From assembly GCA_018676675.1 (NCBI GenBank), contig JABHEG010000145.1, forward strand, positions 62,001 to 126,000: a stretch of 64,000 nt of DNA, written 5' to 3'. Shown here piece after piece: positions 53,352-62,224 of this stretch. Position numbers and translations under genes: made by a program. Below the pieces are notes generated by a model. That model made no database searches and was not told the origin of the DNA. It was given only the letters and a program-made list of their open reading frames with translations. The number at the start of each line of letters is the position of its first letter. Position 1 is the first letter of the stretch. Source of the DNA: Lentisphaerota bacterium. GTDB taxonomy: Bacteria > Verrucomicrobiota > Lentisphaeria > Oligosphaerales > JABHEG01.

Positions 53352-54760
53352 TGCCTGCTCTCGGAGGCCTTCTCAACGGCCAACCGCACTGCCGGATGCG
53401 TGTCTCCTGCCGCCAGACGCAGCACGCCGTGCTCCCCCGGAATCTCCGCCAGGGCATCAACGGCAGCCTTACGCACGTACCAATGCTCATCTGAGGTGAT
53501 GAGTTCCTCCAGAATCTGCCGAGCCCTCGTGCTGCCTTCCCGCCCAAGTGCCCGTGCAAGCGCACCCCGAACTGTTACATCAGACTCCTCCCCAAGCAAC
53601 CGGATCAACGGCTCTGCCGCAACAGGGGGGGAGCAAGCGCAAAGGACCATGACGGCGCGCCGCCGCACGAACGGGGAGGGATCACGCTCCGCGACCCCAA
53701 GGACACCATCAATCACGCTGGTTGCCCCCAGCCGGCCCAGGGAGTCCACGGCTCCGGAACGGGTGCCCACCCGTGGTGCAGTCTCCGCTGTTCGCAACAA
53801 ACCGGCCGCCGCCCGGACATCCCCAATCTCCCCCAGAGCCCAGGCCGCATACTCCTGCAAGTCAGGCAGATCAAGCAGCTCCAGGAGCGCATCGACGGCT
53901 TCGGTCGCCTTCAGTGTTCCCAGGGCCCGAACGGCCTCTCGCCGGACCGTCACAGTATCCCCCGAGGCCACACGCACGAGGACCTTTACAGCATGTGGGC
54001 CGCCAGTCTGCCCCAAGGCCAGTGCGGCAGCGCAGCGGACATCGGCCGAGGGATCGGCCTCAACCAGGCAGATCAGGACCGGTGCAGCACCGTCTCCCCC
54101 CGTGCCTCCAAGTGCACGGACCGCCGCCGCTCTGAGCGTCACCGTCGATGCCTCACGAATCATCTGGACGAGCCGTGGCGTAGCTTGTCCAAAGCCGATT
54201 TCCCCGAGAGCCCCGACAGCGGCAATCAAGATATCCGGGGCCTCCTCCCGGTCCAGAAGCGCCAGTAGGCCTTCAGCAGCGGCAGGATCCTGCATTCGCC
54301 GTAAGGCAAACACCGTCCACTTCCTGGCCTTCGGGTACTGCAGGGCATCGACAAGACAGGGGGTCGACACCCGCCCCATTGCCAGCAAGGCCCGAGCCGC
54401 TTCCTCACCGGGGGTGTCGCCTTTGAAGTGCCACCAGCGCAGCTCATCGTCGACCAGCAATTCGGCTAGAAACGGAAGAGCCGGGAGGGCCTCGTCGCCG
54501 AGCTTGCCCAAGGCAAAGGCGGCGTCACAGCGCACGTTCACGTCCGTGGAGTACAGACTCTCGACGTGCCTTCGCACCGTCTCAGTCGCGTCGGAAGGAA
54601 TCGTGTCCCGGGGCCGCGTGGGCTGGGCCGAAGCGGTGGCTGCAGCGAAGACTGTCAGGGCAATTGACATGACCACGAACCGGAGCGGCAGAGGAAGGAG
54701 GTCGTCTGGATCACGCGCAGCCGTCCCCCAACGCGCAGAAGCGGGAAGAAAGCTCAGCAT
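53345..54760 (-). CDS. Exported HEAT-repeat protein
   Basis: About 471 residues from the ATG at 54760; starts at 54817 and at 54670 are also possible. From the last, the sequence begins with a signal peptide, MSIALTVFAAATASAQ. The mature protein is built of about ten HEAT/PBS-lyase repeats: DVNVRCDAAFALGKLGDEAL, TVTLRAAAVRALGGTGGDGA, SADVRCAAALALGQTGGPHA, TVTVRREAVRALGTLKATEA and others. Such solenoids bind proteins, often in the periplasm. It is 14 bases downstream of the pseudopilin gene and may share its transcript. Confidence 0.85.
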   Translation of the reverse strand: MLSFLPASARWGTAARDPDDLLPLPLRFVVMSIALTVFAAATASAQPTRPRDTIPSDATETVRRHVESLYSTDVNVRCDAAFALGKLGDEALPALPFLAELLVDDELRWWHFKGDTPGEEAARALLAMGRVSTPCLVDALQYPKARKWTVFALRRMQDPAAAEGLLALLDREEAPDILIAAVGALGEIGFGQATPRLVQMIREASTVTLRAAAVRALGGTGGDGAAPVLICLVEADPSADVRCAAALALGQTGGPHAVKVLVRVASGDTVTVRREAVRALGTLKATEAVDALLELLDLPDLQEYAAWALGEIGDVRAAAGLLRTAETAPRVGTRSGAVDSLGRLGATSVIDGVLGVAERDPSPFVRRRAVMVLCACSPPVAAEPLIRLLGEESDVTVRGALARALGREGSTRARQILEELITSDEHWYVRKAAVDALAEIPGEHGVLRLAAGDTHPAVRLAVEKASESRHH

Positions 54761-54773
54761 AGAATGAGCCGGG

Positions 54774-55484
54774 CTATTCATTGGGCCAGATATAGAGGTG
54801 CCCCCAGGCGAACTCAAGCTGCGGCTTGTAGGTCCCGCTCGCGAAGTCCCCTCGCCGCAGCAAGTCTACATGGCCATCGAAAAGCAACGTCTGGGCCGCG
54901 TTCTTGTGGCGGACATGGACGCGTTGCCAGCAGCCAAAGCCCTCGTGAGCGAAAAACCAGATCTGCTTGAACGGGTGACTGCCACTGACCCGCACGGAGT
55001 CCACCAGAAGAATCACGTTCTCGGGGCTCGCACCAGCATCAATCGTCGTGCGGTCAAATGTGGCGTAGTGAGTCGGGTTCCGGATGAAGCTACCGTAGAC
55101 ATGCCCCGGTTCGTAACGCTCCGGGGCGGCTGAGGGACAGTAGGTGATCTGGGGATCGGAGATGTAGTTGGATCGCTGGATCAGCATCCGGTCCCAACTA
55201 CGCTCCGGGCAAACACCGTACGGTCCCCAAACGTACTCATTGGGCGGAAGGTACCCGTCGAAATCCTGCACATAGGCGACCTCGGCGATGTAACACTCCC
55301 GCAGATTGTTGATGCAAGTGGCTTTCCTGCCCTTCTCTCGTGCCGAACTCAGCGACCCCAGCAGCAACGCCGCGAGAACGGCGATAATCCCGATCACGAC
55401 CAGCAGTTGCAGGAGCGTGAATCCTGATTGCCGTCGCCCCGGTCTCACACGGTCTGAGTTCTGACAGCGTTGAGAGTTCCTCAT
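54774..55484 (-). CDS. Pseudopilin-like protein with Gln in place of the conserved Glu
   Basis: 236 residues. The leader (RPGRRQSG) is followed by FTLLQLLVVIGIIAVLAALL. At position 5 of the mature chain the normal Glu is Gln (FTLLQLL versus FTLIELL). The rest matches PVC pseudopilins: RKATCINNLRECYIAEVAYV, and TLLFDGHVDLLRRG near the C-terminus. The ribosome site is AAGGAGAACACTGT before the ATG. In type IV pilins the Glu5 aids assembly, so this protein may be cleaved but not assembled, or play a distinct role. The HEAT gene follows. Confidence 0.88.
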   Translation of the reverse strand: MRNSQRCQNSDRVRPGRRQSGFTLLQLLVVIGIIAVLAALLLGSLSSAREKGRKATCINNLRECYIAEVAYVQDFDGYLPPNEYVWGPYGVCPERSWDRMLIQRSNYISDPQITYCPSAAPERYEPGHVYGSFIRNPTHYATFDRTTIDAGASPENVILLVDSVRVSGSHPFKQIWFFAHEGFGCWQRVHVRHKNAAQTLLFDGHVDLLRRGDFASGTYKPQLEFAWGHLYIWPNE

Positions 55485-55695
55485 ACAGTGTTCTCCTTGG
55501 CACGATCAAATATAGGGGCAGCCGGCGTTGCCGCAACACCCTGCCTCCTGGGAAGCGTGGGTTCCCCTGCTCACGGACACCGAGCTTCCTCATGAAACGA
55601 GAAGGCAACAACGGGGAGAGAAACAGCCTGCCCCACTGTGATCCCGATTGAGCGGCATTGAGGCCGGCTGGACCCGGCCCTGAAAGGGGTGAACA

Positions 55696-55796
55696 ACCGC
55701 GGATAACGCGGATTTCGAAACGAGTTCGAGCTTGTTCTGCCGGGGAATGCCCGACGTTTTCGTCGATTTATCCGTGCCGTTCGTGTCATCCGCGGT
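55696..55796. repeat. Inverted CCGCGGAT-type intergenic repeat
   Basis: ACCGCGGAT (55696-55704) is the reverse complement of ATCCGCGGT (55788-55796). In between lie GGATAACGCGGAT and TTTATCCGTGCCGTTCGTGTCATCC. Patterns with CGCGGATAACGCGGAT and ATCCGTGCCATTCGTGTCATCC recur in gaps of many environmental genomes. The whole gap 55485-56026 holds no gene I can support. Confidence 0.55.
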
Positions 55797-56026
55797 CAAA
55801 ATTGCTTTCCGGACACCCTCCGGCTAGTGCCGGCCCAGCCCACCCTCGCGACACCATTACGGTCCAAGGTTGACAAGACGGTCACTCACCATCACGTTCC
55901 AACGCCTCCGGGACTTCCGGAAAGACGGCGATCAGGCCCTGCCGGGAAGGCCCGCGATGCGGAGTCGATGTACGGCCAGGAATCCCCGCATCCAGAACCA
56001 TGCCTCACAGGAGCAGAGCGGACGAC

Positions 56027-57076
56027 ATGCGCGAACATCTCGTTGAATTGCTGGAAAAACTCCTTATCACCCACTCACCGGGTGGGCAGGAAGAGGAAAT
56101 CGATAGCATTATTCGCGAAGCCCTCCCCCCGGGGATCGGCGAGCTCGTCCAAGATCCCCACGGCAACCTCTATGTCCATATCCCCGGTCAACAATCCGGG
56201 CCGCTGTCGGTTGTAGCAGCTCATAAGGACGAGCTGTCCGTGGTCGTCAGAAAGATCGATCCGGATGGAAAAATGTGGATTGAGCCGGTGGGCGGCATGC
56301 TGCCGGGCAAGTTCGGCGAAGGCCCGTTCGACCTGATCACGCGCACGGGAGTGATCGAAGGCGTCCTGTGCATGGGCTCGACCCACTCGTCCTCCCTGTC
56401 CGGCCGAGTCCACCAGATAAAAACGGGAGCCATTTCATGGGACATCGTTTACCTGGACTGCAAGCTCACAGGGGATGAACTCCGGGACCAAGGCGTTCTG
56501 GTCGGTGATCGAGCAGTCGTTGGTCGACGGCGCAAGCCCCCTCTCTTCCTGCCCAATGACCACGTAGCCGGGCACGCCCTGGATGACAAGGCTGCGGTTG
56601 CCGTCCTTCTGCTGCTCGCTCGGGAACTCCTGCAAACTCCGCCGATCCACGACCTCTGCCTCGCTTTCACAGCGGCCGAGGAAGGCGGGGTGTCCGGGGG
56701 AGCTTATCTGAGCCGCCAGCTCAATCCGCATGATCTGATCGCGGTTGAAGTCGCCCCCATCGCGGAAGAGTACCCAATCACGATGAGCTCGGCCCCCGTA
56801 CTCCTTTTCAAAGACGCAATCTACCACTACAGCACCCCGCTGACCCACGAACTGCTGGATGCAGGACAGCGTGTCGGGCTGAGCTGCCAGACCGCAGTGG
56901 TCCGCAGCTTCGGCAGCGACGCCAGCATCAGCACCAAAGCCGGACTGGTCGGACGGGCGGCATGCCTTTGCTTCCCAACCGAAAACACGCATGGCTACGA
57001 GATAACGATGCTTCCGGCTTTGGAGAACTGTGTCCGCCTCCTCGCCAGTCACCTGACCAGCTCAAACAACAACTGA
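56027..57076 (+). CDS. M42-family metallopeptidase
   Basis: About 349 residues from the ATG at 56027; AGGAG lies 14 bases upstream, and an earlier ATG at 56000 is also open. The M42 pattern is visible: LLITHSPGGQEEEIDS, VVAAHKDELSVVVRKID with the first metal His, HALDDKAAVAVLLLLARELL with the bridging Asp, CLAFTAAEEGGVSGGAYLS with the catalytic Glu, and IAVEVAP. The protein would cleave N-terminal residues from peptides as a large dodecamer with Co or Zn. It is followed 10 bases later by the first FG-GAP gene. Confidence 0.88.
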   Translation: MREHLVELLEKLLITHSPGGQEEEIDSIIREALPPGIGELVQDPHGNLYVHIPGQQSGPLSVVAAHKDELSVVVRKIDPDGKMWIEPVGGMLPGKFGEGPFDLITRTGVIEGVLCMGSTHSSSLSGRVHQIKTGAISWDIVYLDCKLTGDELRDQGVLVGDRAVVGRRRKPPLFLPNDHVAGHALDDKAAVAVLLLLARELLQTPPIHDLCLAFTAAEEGGVSGGAYLSRQLNPHDLIAVEVAPIAEEYPITMSSAPVLLFKDAIYHYSTPLTHELLDAGQRVGLSCQTAVVRSFGSDASISTKAGLVGRAACLCFPTENTHGYEITMLPALENCVRLLASHLTSSNNN

Positions 57077-57085
57077 CCCCGCGCC

Positions 57086-58633
57086 ATGTCCCGAACTTAC
57101 CACAACTGCACGTGGGGCCTTCACCGCACCGCACCCGGAACCGTTCCCGGGATTGCTCTGGTTGCCACACTCCTGGTCCTGGGCGTCCGACCAAACACCG
57201 AAGCTCGTCCTCCAGTCCCGCCGGGATACGTCCGCAGTGTCGTCAAGACACACACCGAGGAAACGGCCTTCGGGGACCTCGACGGCGACGGGCGTCAGGA
57301 TCTCATCACACTGCGCGGGAACGATATCCGCTGGCACCTACAGGAACCTGGCGGGGCGTTCCCGGAGTCCCCCGACACCAAAATCGGTACAGACCTCGGA
57401 GCAGGAGTCGTTGCCACGGCACCCATGCCGAACCGGAAAGGTGTCGAGATTCTGATCGCCACCGCAGACGGACTTGTCCGCGTCCGCAATGGCGAGAAGC
57501 CCGGTCCCGCACTCCTGAGACGCGCTACTGTTCTACCGGCGAGATCTCCCACCCCCAGGCTGCGGTTCAGCCCGTTTGTAGTCGCCGGCCCCGGGCAAAG
57601 CAGAAGCGTCTTGTTGCCGACCATTCAAGGCTTGGAGGTGTGGACTGATGGCAGTGGAAAATGGGAGCTCGCAAGCACGATACAGAACGCCCTGAAAGCC
57701 CTGTGTACCGGCCCGGAAGGGAACGTCGCTTTCACCCGCCGTTATCTCGTCGACTTCACCCAACAGGACACGAACCACGACGGACTGGCCGACCTGCTCA
57801 TCGGCCTTCCCGCAGAGACCGGGATGGTTGCTGTGGGCGTGTTCCGCCAGAAGAAAGCAGGCGGCTTCGGAAGCACCCCCGACCTCCGATTGACATGGCC
57901 GGCTGAGAAGGGCGTCTACGCGCAACTGGAGGATATCAATCAGGACGGGCGGCCCGACGTCGTTCTCAACACCCCCGACCGGGCGCCCTGGATCATCCCG
58001 GGGACGTTCTCAGGCAAGGTTCTGGTCCGCGTCTACCTGTCGGGGCCGGACGGACAGCTCCGAGGCACCCCTGACTTCCTCTTCCGCCGAAATGACTGGT
58101 CAACAGCATCCTCCCTGGTCGACGTCAATGCCGATGGTCACCCTGACTTCATCCTCGGATACTTGAGGATCAATGGTGTCGATGACATGATCCGGCTGGC
58201 TCGAGAGAAGCGGATTCCTCTGGAACTCCGCACGTTCCTCTATGGCGAGGGGGGCTACACACGGGAACCGACCTTCACGCGAGACATCGAGCTCTGCCTG
58301 AACCGGGTCCACCTTCAGTTCGATTTCGAGCTCATGCCCACCGTCGTGGGGCGGTTCCTGTGCCTCAATGGTGATTTCAACGGAGACGGATGTCAAGACT
58401 TGGTCGTCAAACGGAGTACGGAGGAGATTGCCGTCCACTTCCTGCGCCCATCGAAGCCAGGCTTCAGCTCACGTCCAGACCTCACCTTCGCCGTCGCCAA
58501 CACCCACCGCCTTGACGCCCGGGACCTGAATGGGGATGGGCGCAGTGATCTGATTGTTGACCTGGACAGACGGACGAAGATACTGTTCATCAGCAGAGAC
58601 AGAAACACCCCCTCAGCTGGAGACAGGGAATAG
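57086..58633 (+). CDS. Exported FG-GAP/VCBS repeat protein, first of two
   Basis: 515 residues. An N-terminal hydrophobic segment (VPGIALVATLLVLGVRP) serves as a signal peptide. At least five calcium-type FG-GAP loops are visible: GDLDGDGRQDLI, EDINQDGRPDVVL, VDVNADGHPDFIL, GDFNGDGCQDLVV and RDLNGDGRSDLIV. They form a beta-propeller like that of integrins, with Ca in D-x-D-x-D-G loops. It is likely secreted or surface-bound. Its stop codon overlaps the start of an inverted-repeat segment, and the next gene encodes a related protein. Confidence 0.88.
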   Translation: MSRTYHNCTWGLHRTAPGTVPGIALVATLLVLGVRPNTEARPPVPPGYVRSVVKTHTEETAFGDLDGDGRQDLITLRGNDIRWHLQEPGGAFPESPDTKIGTDLGAGVVATAPMPNRKGVEILIATADGLVRVRNGEKPGPALLRRATVLPARSPTPRLRFSPFVVAGPGQSRSVLLPTIQGLEVWTDGSGKWELASTIQNALKALCTGPEGNVAFTRRYLVDFTQQDTNHDGLADLLIGLPAETGMVAVGVFRQKKAGGFGSTPDLRLTWPAEKGVYAQLEDINQDGRPDVVLNTPDRAPWIIPGTFSGKVLVRVYLSGPDGQLRGTPDFLFRRNDWSTASSLVDVNADGHPDFILGYLRINGVDDMIRLAREKRIPLELRTFLYGEGGYTREPTFTRDIELCLNRVHLQFDFELMPTVVGRFLCLNGDFNGDGCQDLVVKRSTEEIAVHFLRPSKPGFSSRPDLTFAVANTHRLDARDLNGDGRSDLIVDLDRRTKILFISRDRNTPSAGDRE

Positions 58634-58973
58634 TGGCGTCGGGCGCGAATAGCGAGCCCACCCCCGGGCCAGTCTTCGATGAGGCTTCGTCCGGGCCGGC
58701 AAAAGGCGATGCCGAGTATCGTCGTTGGCGGCCCGGGCGGAGAATCGCGAAGAATGGTCCGCCCGCAAGGGTTGCCAGGAAACAGAAAGGCCTCATTCGT
58801 CGAATGATGAACGCCGAGCGAAGAAACAGTGCCCGGCCTACGGCTTGCCGATCCCTGGCGCGGGAGCATTCCGGCCTCCTCGGTACGTACGTCTGTACGG
58901 ACCAAGGTGCCCGAAACACTTCCACATCCAGGCATCAGCAAGGGGCGGGCCCGCTATTCACGCCCGCCGCCAC
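58633..58973. repeat. 341-bp segment bounded by 32-bp imperfect inverted repeats
   Basis: The left end (58633-58664) and the reverse complement of the right end (58942-58973) agree at 28 of 32 positions, with GTGGCG, CGGGCG and GAATAGCG blocks shared. It fills the gap between the two FG-GAP genes almost exactly: its first base is the last base of the first stop codon and its last base is 4 bases before the second ATG. No target duplication is seen. A MITE-like origin is the simplest reading. Confidence 0.7.
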
Positions 58974-58977
58974 AAGG

Positions 58978-60420
58978 ATGCGCCTTAGGCCTACAGAAGC
59001 AATTCTGCTCCTCGTGATGCTCTGCCGTGGCTCCGTCGCGTCCAGCGGCGGGTTCGCCCGACACGACGTGCTACCACCCGAAGGCCACCGGTTCAGCGCC
59101 GACTGGCGCATCGTCTGGAGCAAGCAGAACGACGACGAACTGACCGACCTGATCGCCCTCTCACCAGACAACGCCTTCCACCTGTACAGGCAGACGCCGG
59201 AGGGGTTTCCCTCAGCCCCCAGCATCACCCTAAATCTGGCGCCTTCGGCAGTCTGGTTCGCCCTGGCGGATGTCTGCCCTGACAACCACTTGGAGCTCGT
59301 GTATGGCGCAGAGGGAGGCATCTATGCTGTTCCACTCATTGCCGGAGCGCCTCCGCAACAGCCGAAACTCCTGGCCCCCGCCCCTCAGGTAATCGACGGG
59401 AGCGCAGCCGGCGCCCCCCCCGTCTATCTTGAAAACGCCTCGTACGGCCTCGGTCTGCCATCCGGGGTGGATGCCTTTCCCATCCTGGAGACTGACGCCG
59501 TACGTTTCTGGATGCCACCACACGGCGCCCTACCGGCCGCCATCCCGCTCACCCACAGGGCCGCCCTGCCCGCTGAGGGCGCACTGGCACCGTGGGGAAC
59601 TGCCGCCGGGCCTGCTCACAGAATGGCCACGATGGAGTGGGGAAACCTGCCGGAGCGCCCCGCCGCTGTCAACCAGTGGCCAGACGACGTCCGGGAACGT
59701 CTGCCAGGCCTGCGCAAACGCTACAAAGAGTCCAAAGGATCCCTCTACTTTTCCCTCAACGATGCCGGCGGCGACACACAGGAGGACCTGATCGTGTACA
59801 GTTACCGATGGGGCCTCGACCCAAAGACGATGATCATCGCGTTTGTGCGTGACGCTGAGGGTGCCCTGCCTGAGACACCAACCTATGTCCTCCGCAGTCG
59901 CGGCATACCCATTGAGTGGAACTTCTCGAAACGGAAAGGCTTCAAGTCACCGTTCTACGATGTGAACGGAGATGGTCTCAAAGACATCGTGATGATCGAG
60001 ATGAAGAACAAGCCAGTGGCCAGCAGGAGCTTCGTTGAGGCACTCCTTACCGAGGGCGTCGACTGGAACGTCACGGTCAGACTGCGACAGCCCGGGCACC
60101 CTTTCCGAAGCCGACCGGATGTGAAGTTCCCTATCGTGGGACTGCCGCCGGCCTTTGACGAGGACGGCGCCATGGCTATTGTGGGAAGCGACTTCACCGG
60201 AGACGGACGACCGGACTTGCTCATCCGCCGAACACTGTCCAAGATGCAGCTCTACGGGAGTCGATCAGACAGGCTGCTGTTCGACCGCAAACCACAGCTG
60301 ACCGTTGAGGTCCCCGCTCACGGCCCGAAGTTCGTGACCGACCTGAACGGCGACCGAGTCGCAGACCTTTATCTGACCGACACGGCCAACGGGCAGATCA
60401 TTCTTTACTTGAGTCGCTAA
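58978..60420 (+). CDS. Exported FG-GAP repeat protein, second of two
   Basis: 480 residues from the ATG at 58978 (MRLRPTEAILLLVMLCRGSV), a clear signal peptide. The frame is open back to 58633 through the inverted-repeat segment, but that part is not expected to be coding. Later FG-GAP-like loops include YDVNGDGLKDIVMI, GSDFTGDGRPDLLI and TDLNGDRVADLYL. Its plan (a front half with degenerate blades and a back half with good loops) matches the neighbour, so they arose by duplication. The ABC exporter genes follow 28 bases later on the same strand. Confidence 0.85.
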   Translation: MRLRPTEAILLLVMLCRGSVASSGGFARHDVLPPEGHRFSADWRIVWSKQNDDELTDLIALSPDNAFHLYRQTPEGFPSAPSITLNLAPSAVWFALADVCPDNHLELVYGAEGGIYAVPLIAGAPPQQPKLLAPAPQVIDGSAAGAPPVYLENASYGLGLPSGVDAFPILETDAVRFWMPPHGALPAAIPLTHRAALPAEGALAPWGTAAGPAHRMATMEWGNLPERPAAVNQWPDDVRERLPGLRKRYKESKGSLYFSLNDAGGDTQEDLIVYSYRWGLDPKTMIIAFVRDAEGALPETPTYVLRSRGIPIEWNFSKRKGFKSPFYDVNGDGLKDIVMIEMKNKPVASRSFVEALLTEGVDWNVTVRLRQPGHPFRSRPDVKFPIVGLPPAFDEDGAMAIVGSDFTGDGRPDLLIRRTLSKMQLYGSRSDRLLFDRKPQLTVEVPAHGPKFVTDLNGDRVADLYLTDTANGQIILYLSR

Positions 60421-60448
60421 CCGCCCCAGAGACACCACCAGCCAAGCC

Positions 60449-61411
60449 ATGCCAACGCATTCCCCAGCACTGACACTGACCGGGCTGACGAAGACATTCG
60501 GACGGCACCGGGCCGTGGATGATGTCACCCTCGATGTGAACCAGGGAGAGATGGTCGGCTTCCTCGGTCCCAATGGGGCCGGCAAGAGCACGACCCTCTA
60601 CATGATCACCCGGCTGGTTCGACCGACAGCCGGGAGCATACACGTCTTTGGGCACGATGTACGGCGCTCCCCGGTGGAAGCCCTCCGACACATCGGCGCG
60701 CTGGTTGAGACCCCCTCGTTCTACGGATACCTCTCCGGACGCAGGAACCTGGAATTGGTCGCCCGCGTGTACGGTATTCGAGACCGAACCGCCGTCGACG
60801 AGATCCTCGCACAGATCGGCTTGACTGAACGGCAGAAAGATCCGGTTCAGAACTACTCCCAGGGGATGAAGCAACGCCTCGGCCTCGGCGCTGCACTGCT
60901 GGGATCGCCGCGACTTCTCCTACTGGATGAGCCGACCAACGGCCTGGACCCCGAAGCCATGCGCGAGATCCTGGGACTGGTGCGGAACAAGGTCAGGCAA
61001 GACGGCCTGGCCGTTTTCATCTCCAGCCATCTCCTGGGAGAAGTCGAGGAATACTGCGACCGCGTGGCGATCATGAACGGAGGTAAACTGGCGTGTGAAG
61101 GGCACGTGGATGAGATTCTAGCCCAGGCCGATCCCGTCGTTCGCGTCACCTTCTCCGGCGATCGCCCCGCCCCGGACACCTTCCGGACACTGGAAGGCAT
61201 CGAAACCGTGGTCGAGGCACCCGGGGGCGCTCTTGAGTTCCTCCTTACGGGGCAGGACTCAGCCTGGCTCAACCGGCAACTCCTCGAACGGGGATTCCCG
61301 GTTGCCACAATCGCCCCTAAGCAACGCACACTGAGGGAGTTCTTCCTCGCCCTGACCGGGACGCCTCCCGACTCGCCACCCACTGCCCCGCACACGCCGA
61401 GGGAGGTCTGA
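60449..61411 (+). CDS. ABC-2 type exporter ATP-binding subunit
   Basis: 320 residues. Walker A is GFLGPNGAGKSTTLYM, the signature motif is NYSQGMKQRLGLGAALL, Walker B is LLLLDEPTNGLDPEA and the switch His is in VFISSHLLGEVEEYCDR. The signature is the SQGMKQR type of daunorubicin/ABC-2 exporters. A C-terminal regulatory region of about 100 residues ends in Pro-rich sequence. The permease starts 1 base after its stop. What it exports is unknown; the position after two secreted propeller genes may be chance. Confidence 0.93.
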   Translation: MPTHSPALTLTGLTKTFGRHRAVDDVTLDVNQGEMVGFLGPNGAGKSTTLYMITRLVRPTAGSIHVFGHDVRRSPVEALRHIGALVETPSFYGYLSGRRNLELVARVYGIRDRTAVDEILAQIGLTERQKDPVQNYSQGMKQRLGLGAALLGSPRLLLLDEPTNGLDPEAMREILGLVRNKVRQDGLAVFISSHLLGEVEEYCDRVAIMNGGKLACEGHVDEILAQADPVVRVTFSGDRPAPDTFRTLEGIETVVEAPGGALEFLLTGQDSAWLNRQLLERGFPVATIAPKQRTLREFFLALTGTPPDSPPTAPHTPREV

Positions 61412-61412
61412 C

Positions 61413-62207
61413 ATGCTCAGACGGACGCTGACCCTCCTCCGCAACGAACTGACCAAGACACTCCGCACCCGCTTCCTGTGGGCCAGCGTCGCCGCCGTCG
61501 GCTTCGTCTGCGTGGTCATGTTCCTGACGATCCGCCGCGATGATATCGGCGAGATCAACGGCTGGGTCTACGTGGGCCTGGTAATGCAGGGTGTGTTCGC
61601 GGAAGTGGGATTGATCCTCATCGCAGCGTTCAGCGCCATGCTCATGGCCGAAGAAACAGCCACCGGCACAATCCGAACGGCCCTGACAGCCCCGATCAGG
61701 AGAAGGGAACTCTACCTTGCCAAAGCGGGTAGTGGGCTGCTTTACATGATCCTCGTCTCGGCCTTCGCTCTCCTGCTGTCCCTGGCCCTGGCAGGGCTCA
61801 AGTACACATTCGGGCCTATCAGCGACTCGGCTGGAGTGATCTATAGTACCAGCGAGGTCGTGAGAAACCTGGTCTGGGCCTACGCACTGAGCTGGATCCC
61901 GTTGGGAACGCTTGTCCTGTTCGGGCTCTGCATGTCAGCGCTGACAACCCGATCAGGTCCCGCGATCAGCCTGACTGTAGGCAGTATCATTCTGGTCGAA
62001 TCCCTCAAGCACTTCGTTGAGATCGGCCCCTTCCTGTTCACCCAGTATATCGGGGCTCCGTGGGTCGTGTTCCATGAGGTCGCCCAGGGCGTTGACTACC
62101 AATGGCTGCCGGGCATGTGGCGGGTAGGAGCTGTCTGCGGAGTCTACTCGGTCGCCTGCTTCTGCCTCGGCCTCTGGCGGTTCTGCCGGAGAGACATGAA
62201 CCTCTGA
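61413..62207 (+). CDS. ABC-2 type exporter permease subunit
   Basis: 264 residues with six hydrophobic spans, starting with LWASVAAVGFVCVVMFL and including GVFAEVGLILIAAFSAMLMA and LYMILVSAFALLLSLALAGL. The helix EETATGTIRTALTAPIRRREL after span 2 is the coupling helix typical of ABC-2/NosY permeases. It lies directly behind the ATP-binding gene, making a half-transporter pair that would act as a dimer. Its end converges with the Nif3-like gene. Confidence 0.92.
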   Translation: MLRRTLTLLRNELTKTLRTRFLWASVAAVGFVCVVMFLTIRRDDIGEINGWVYVGLVMQGVFAEVGLILIAAFSAMLMAEETATGTIRTALTAPIRRRELYLAKAGSGLLYMILVSAFALLLSLALAGLKYTFGPISDSAGVIYSTSEVVRNLVWAYALSWIPLGTLVLFGLCMSALTTRSGPAISLTVGSIILVESLKHFVEIGPFLFTQYIGAPWVVFHEVAQGVDYQWLPGMWRVGAVCGVYSVACFCLGLWRFCRRDMNL

Positions 62208-62224
62208 GTCTCTCTTCGCCCGGA

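Noticed and set aside
58633..58977. N-terminal extension of the second FG-GAP protein
   Set aside because: The signal peptide begins at 58978, and the upstream frame runs through the inverted-repeat segment.
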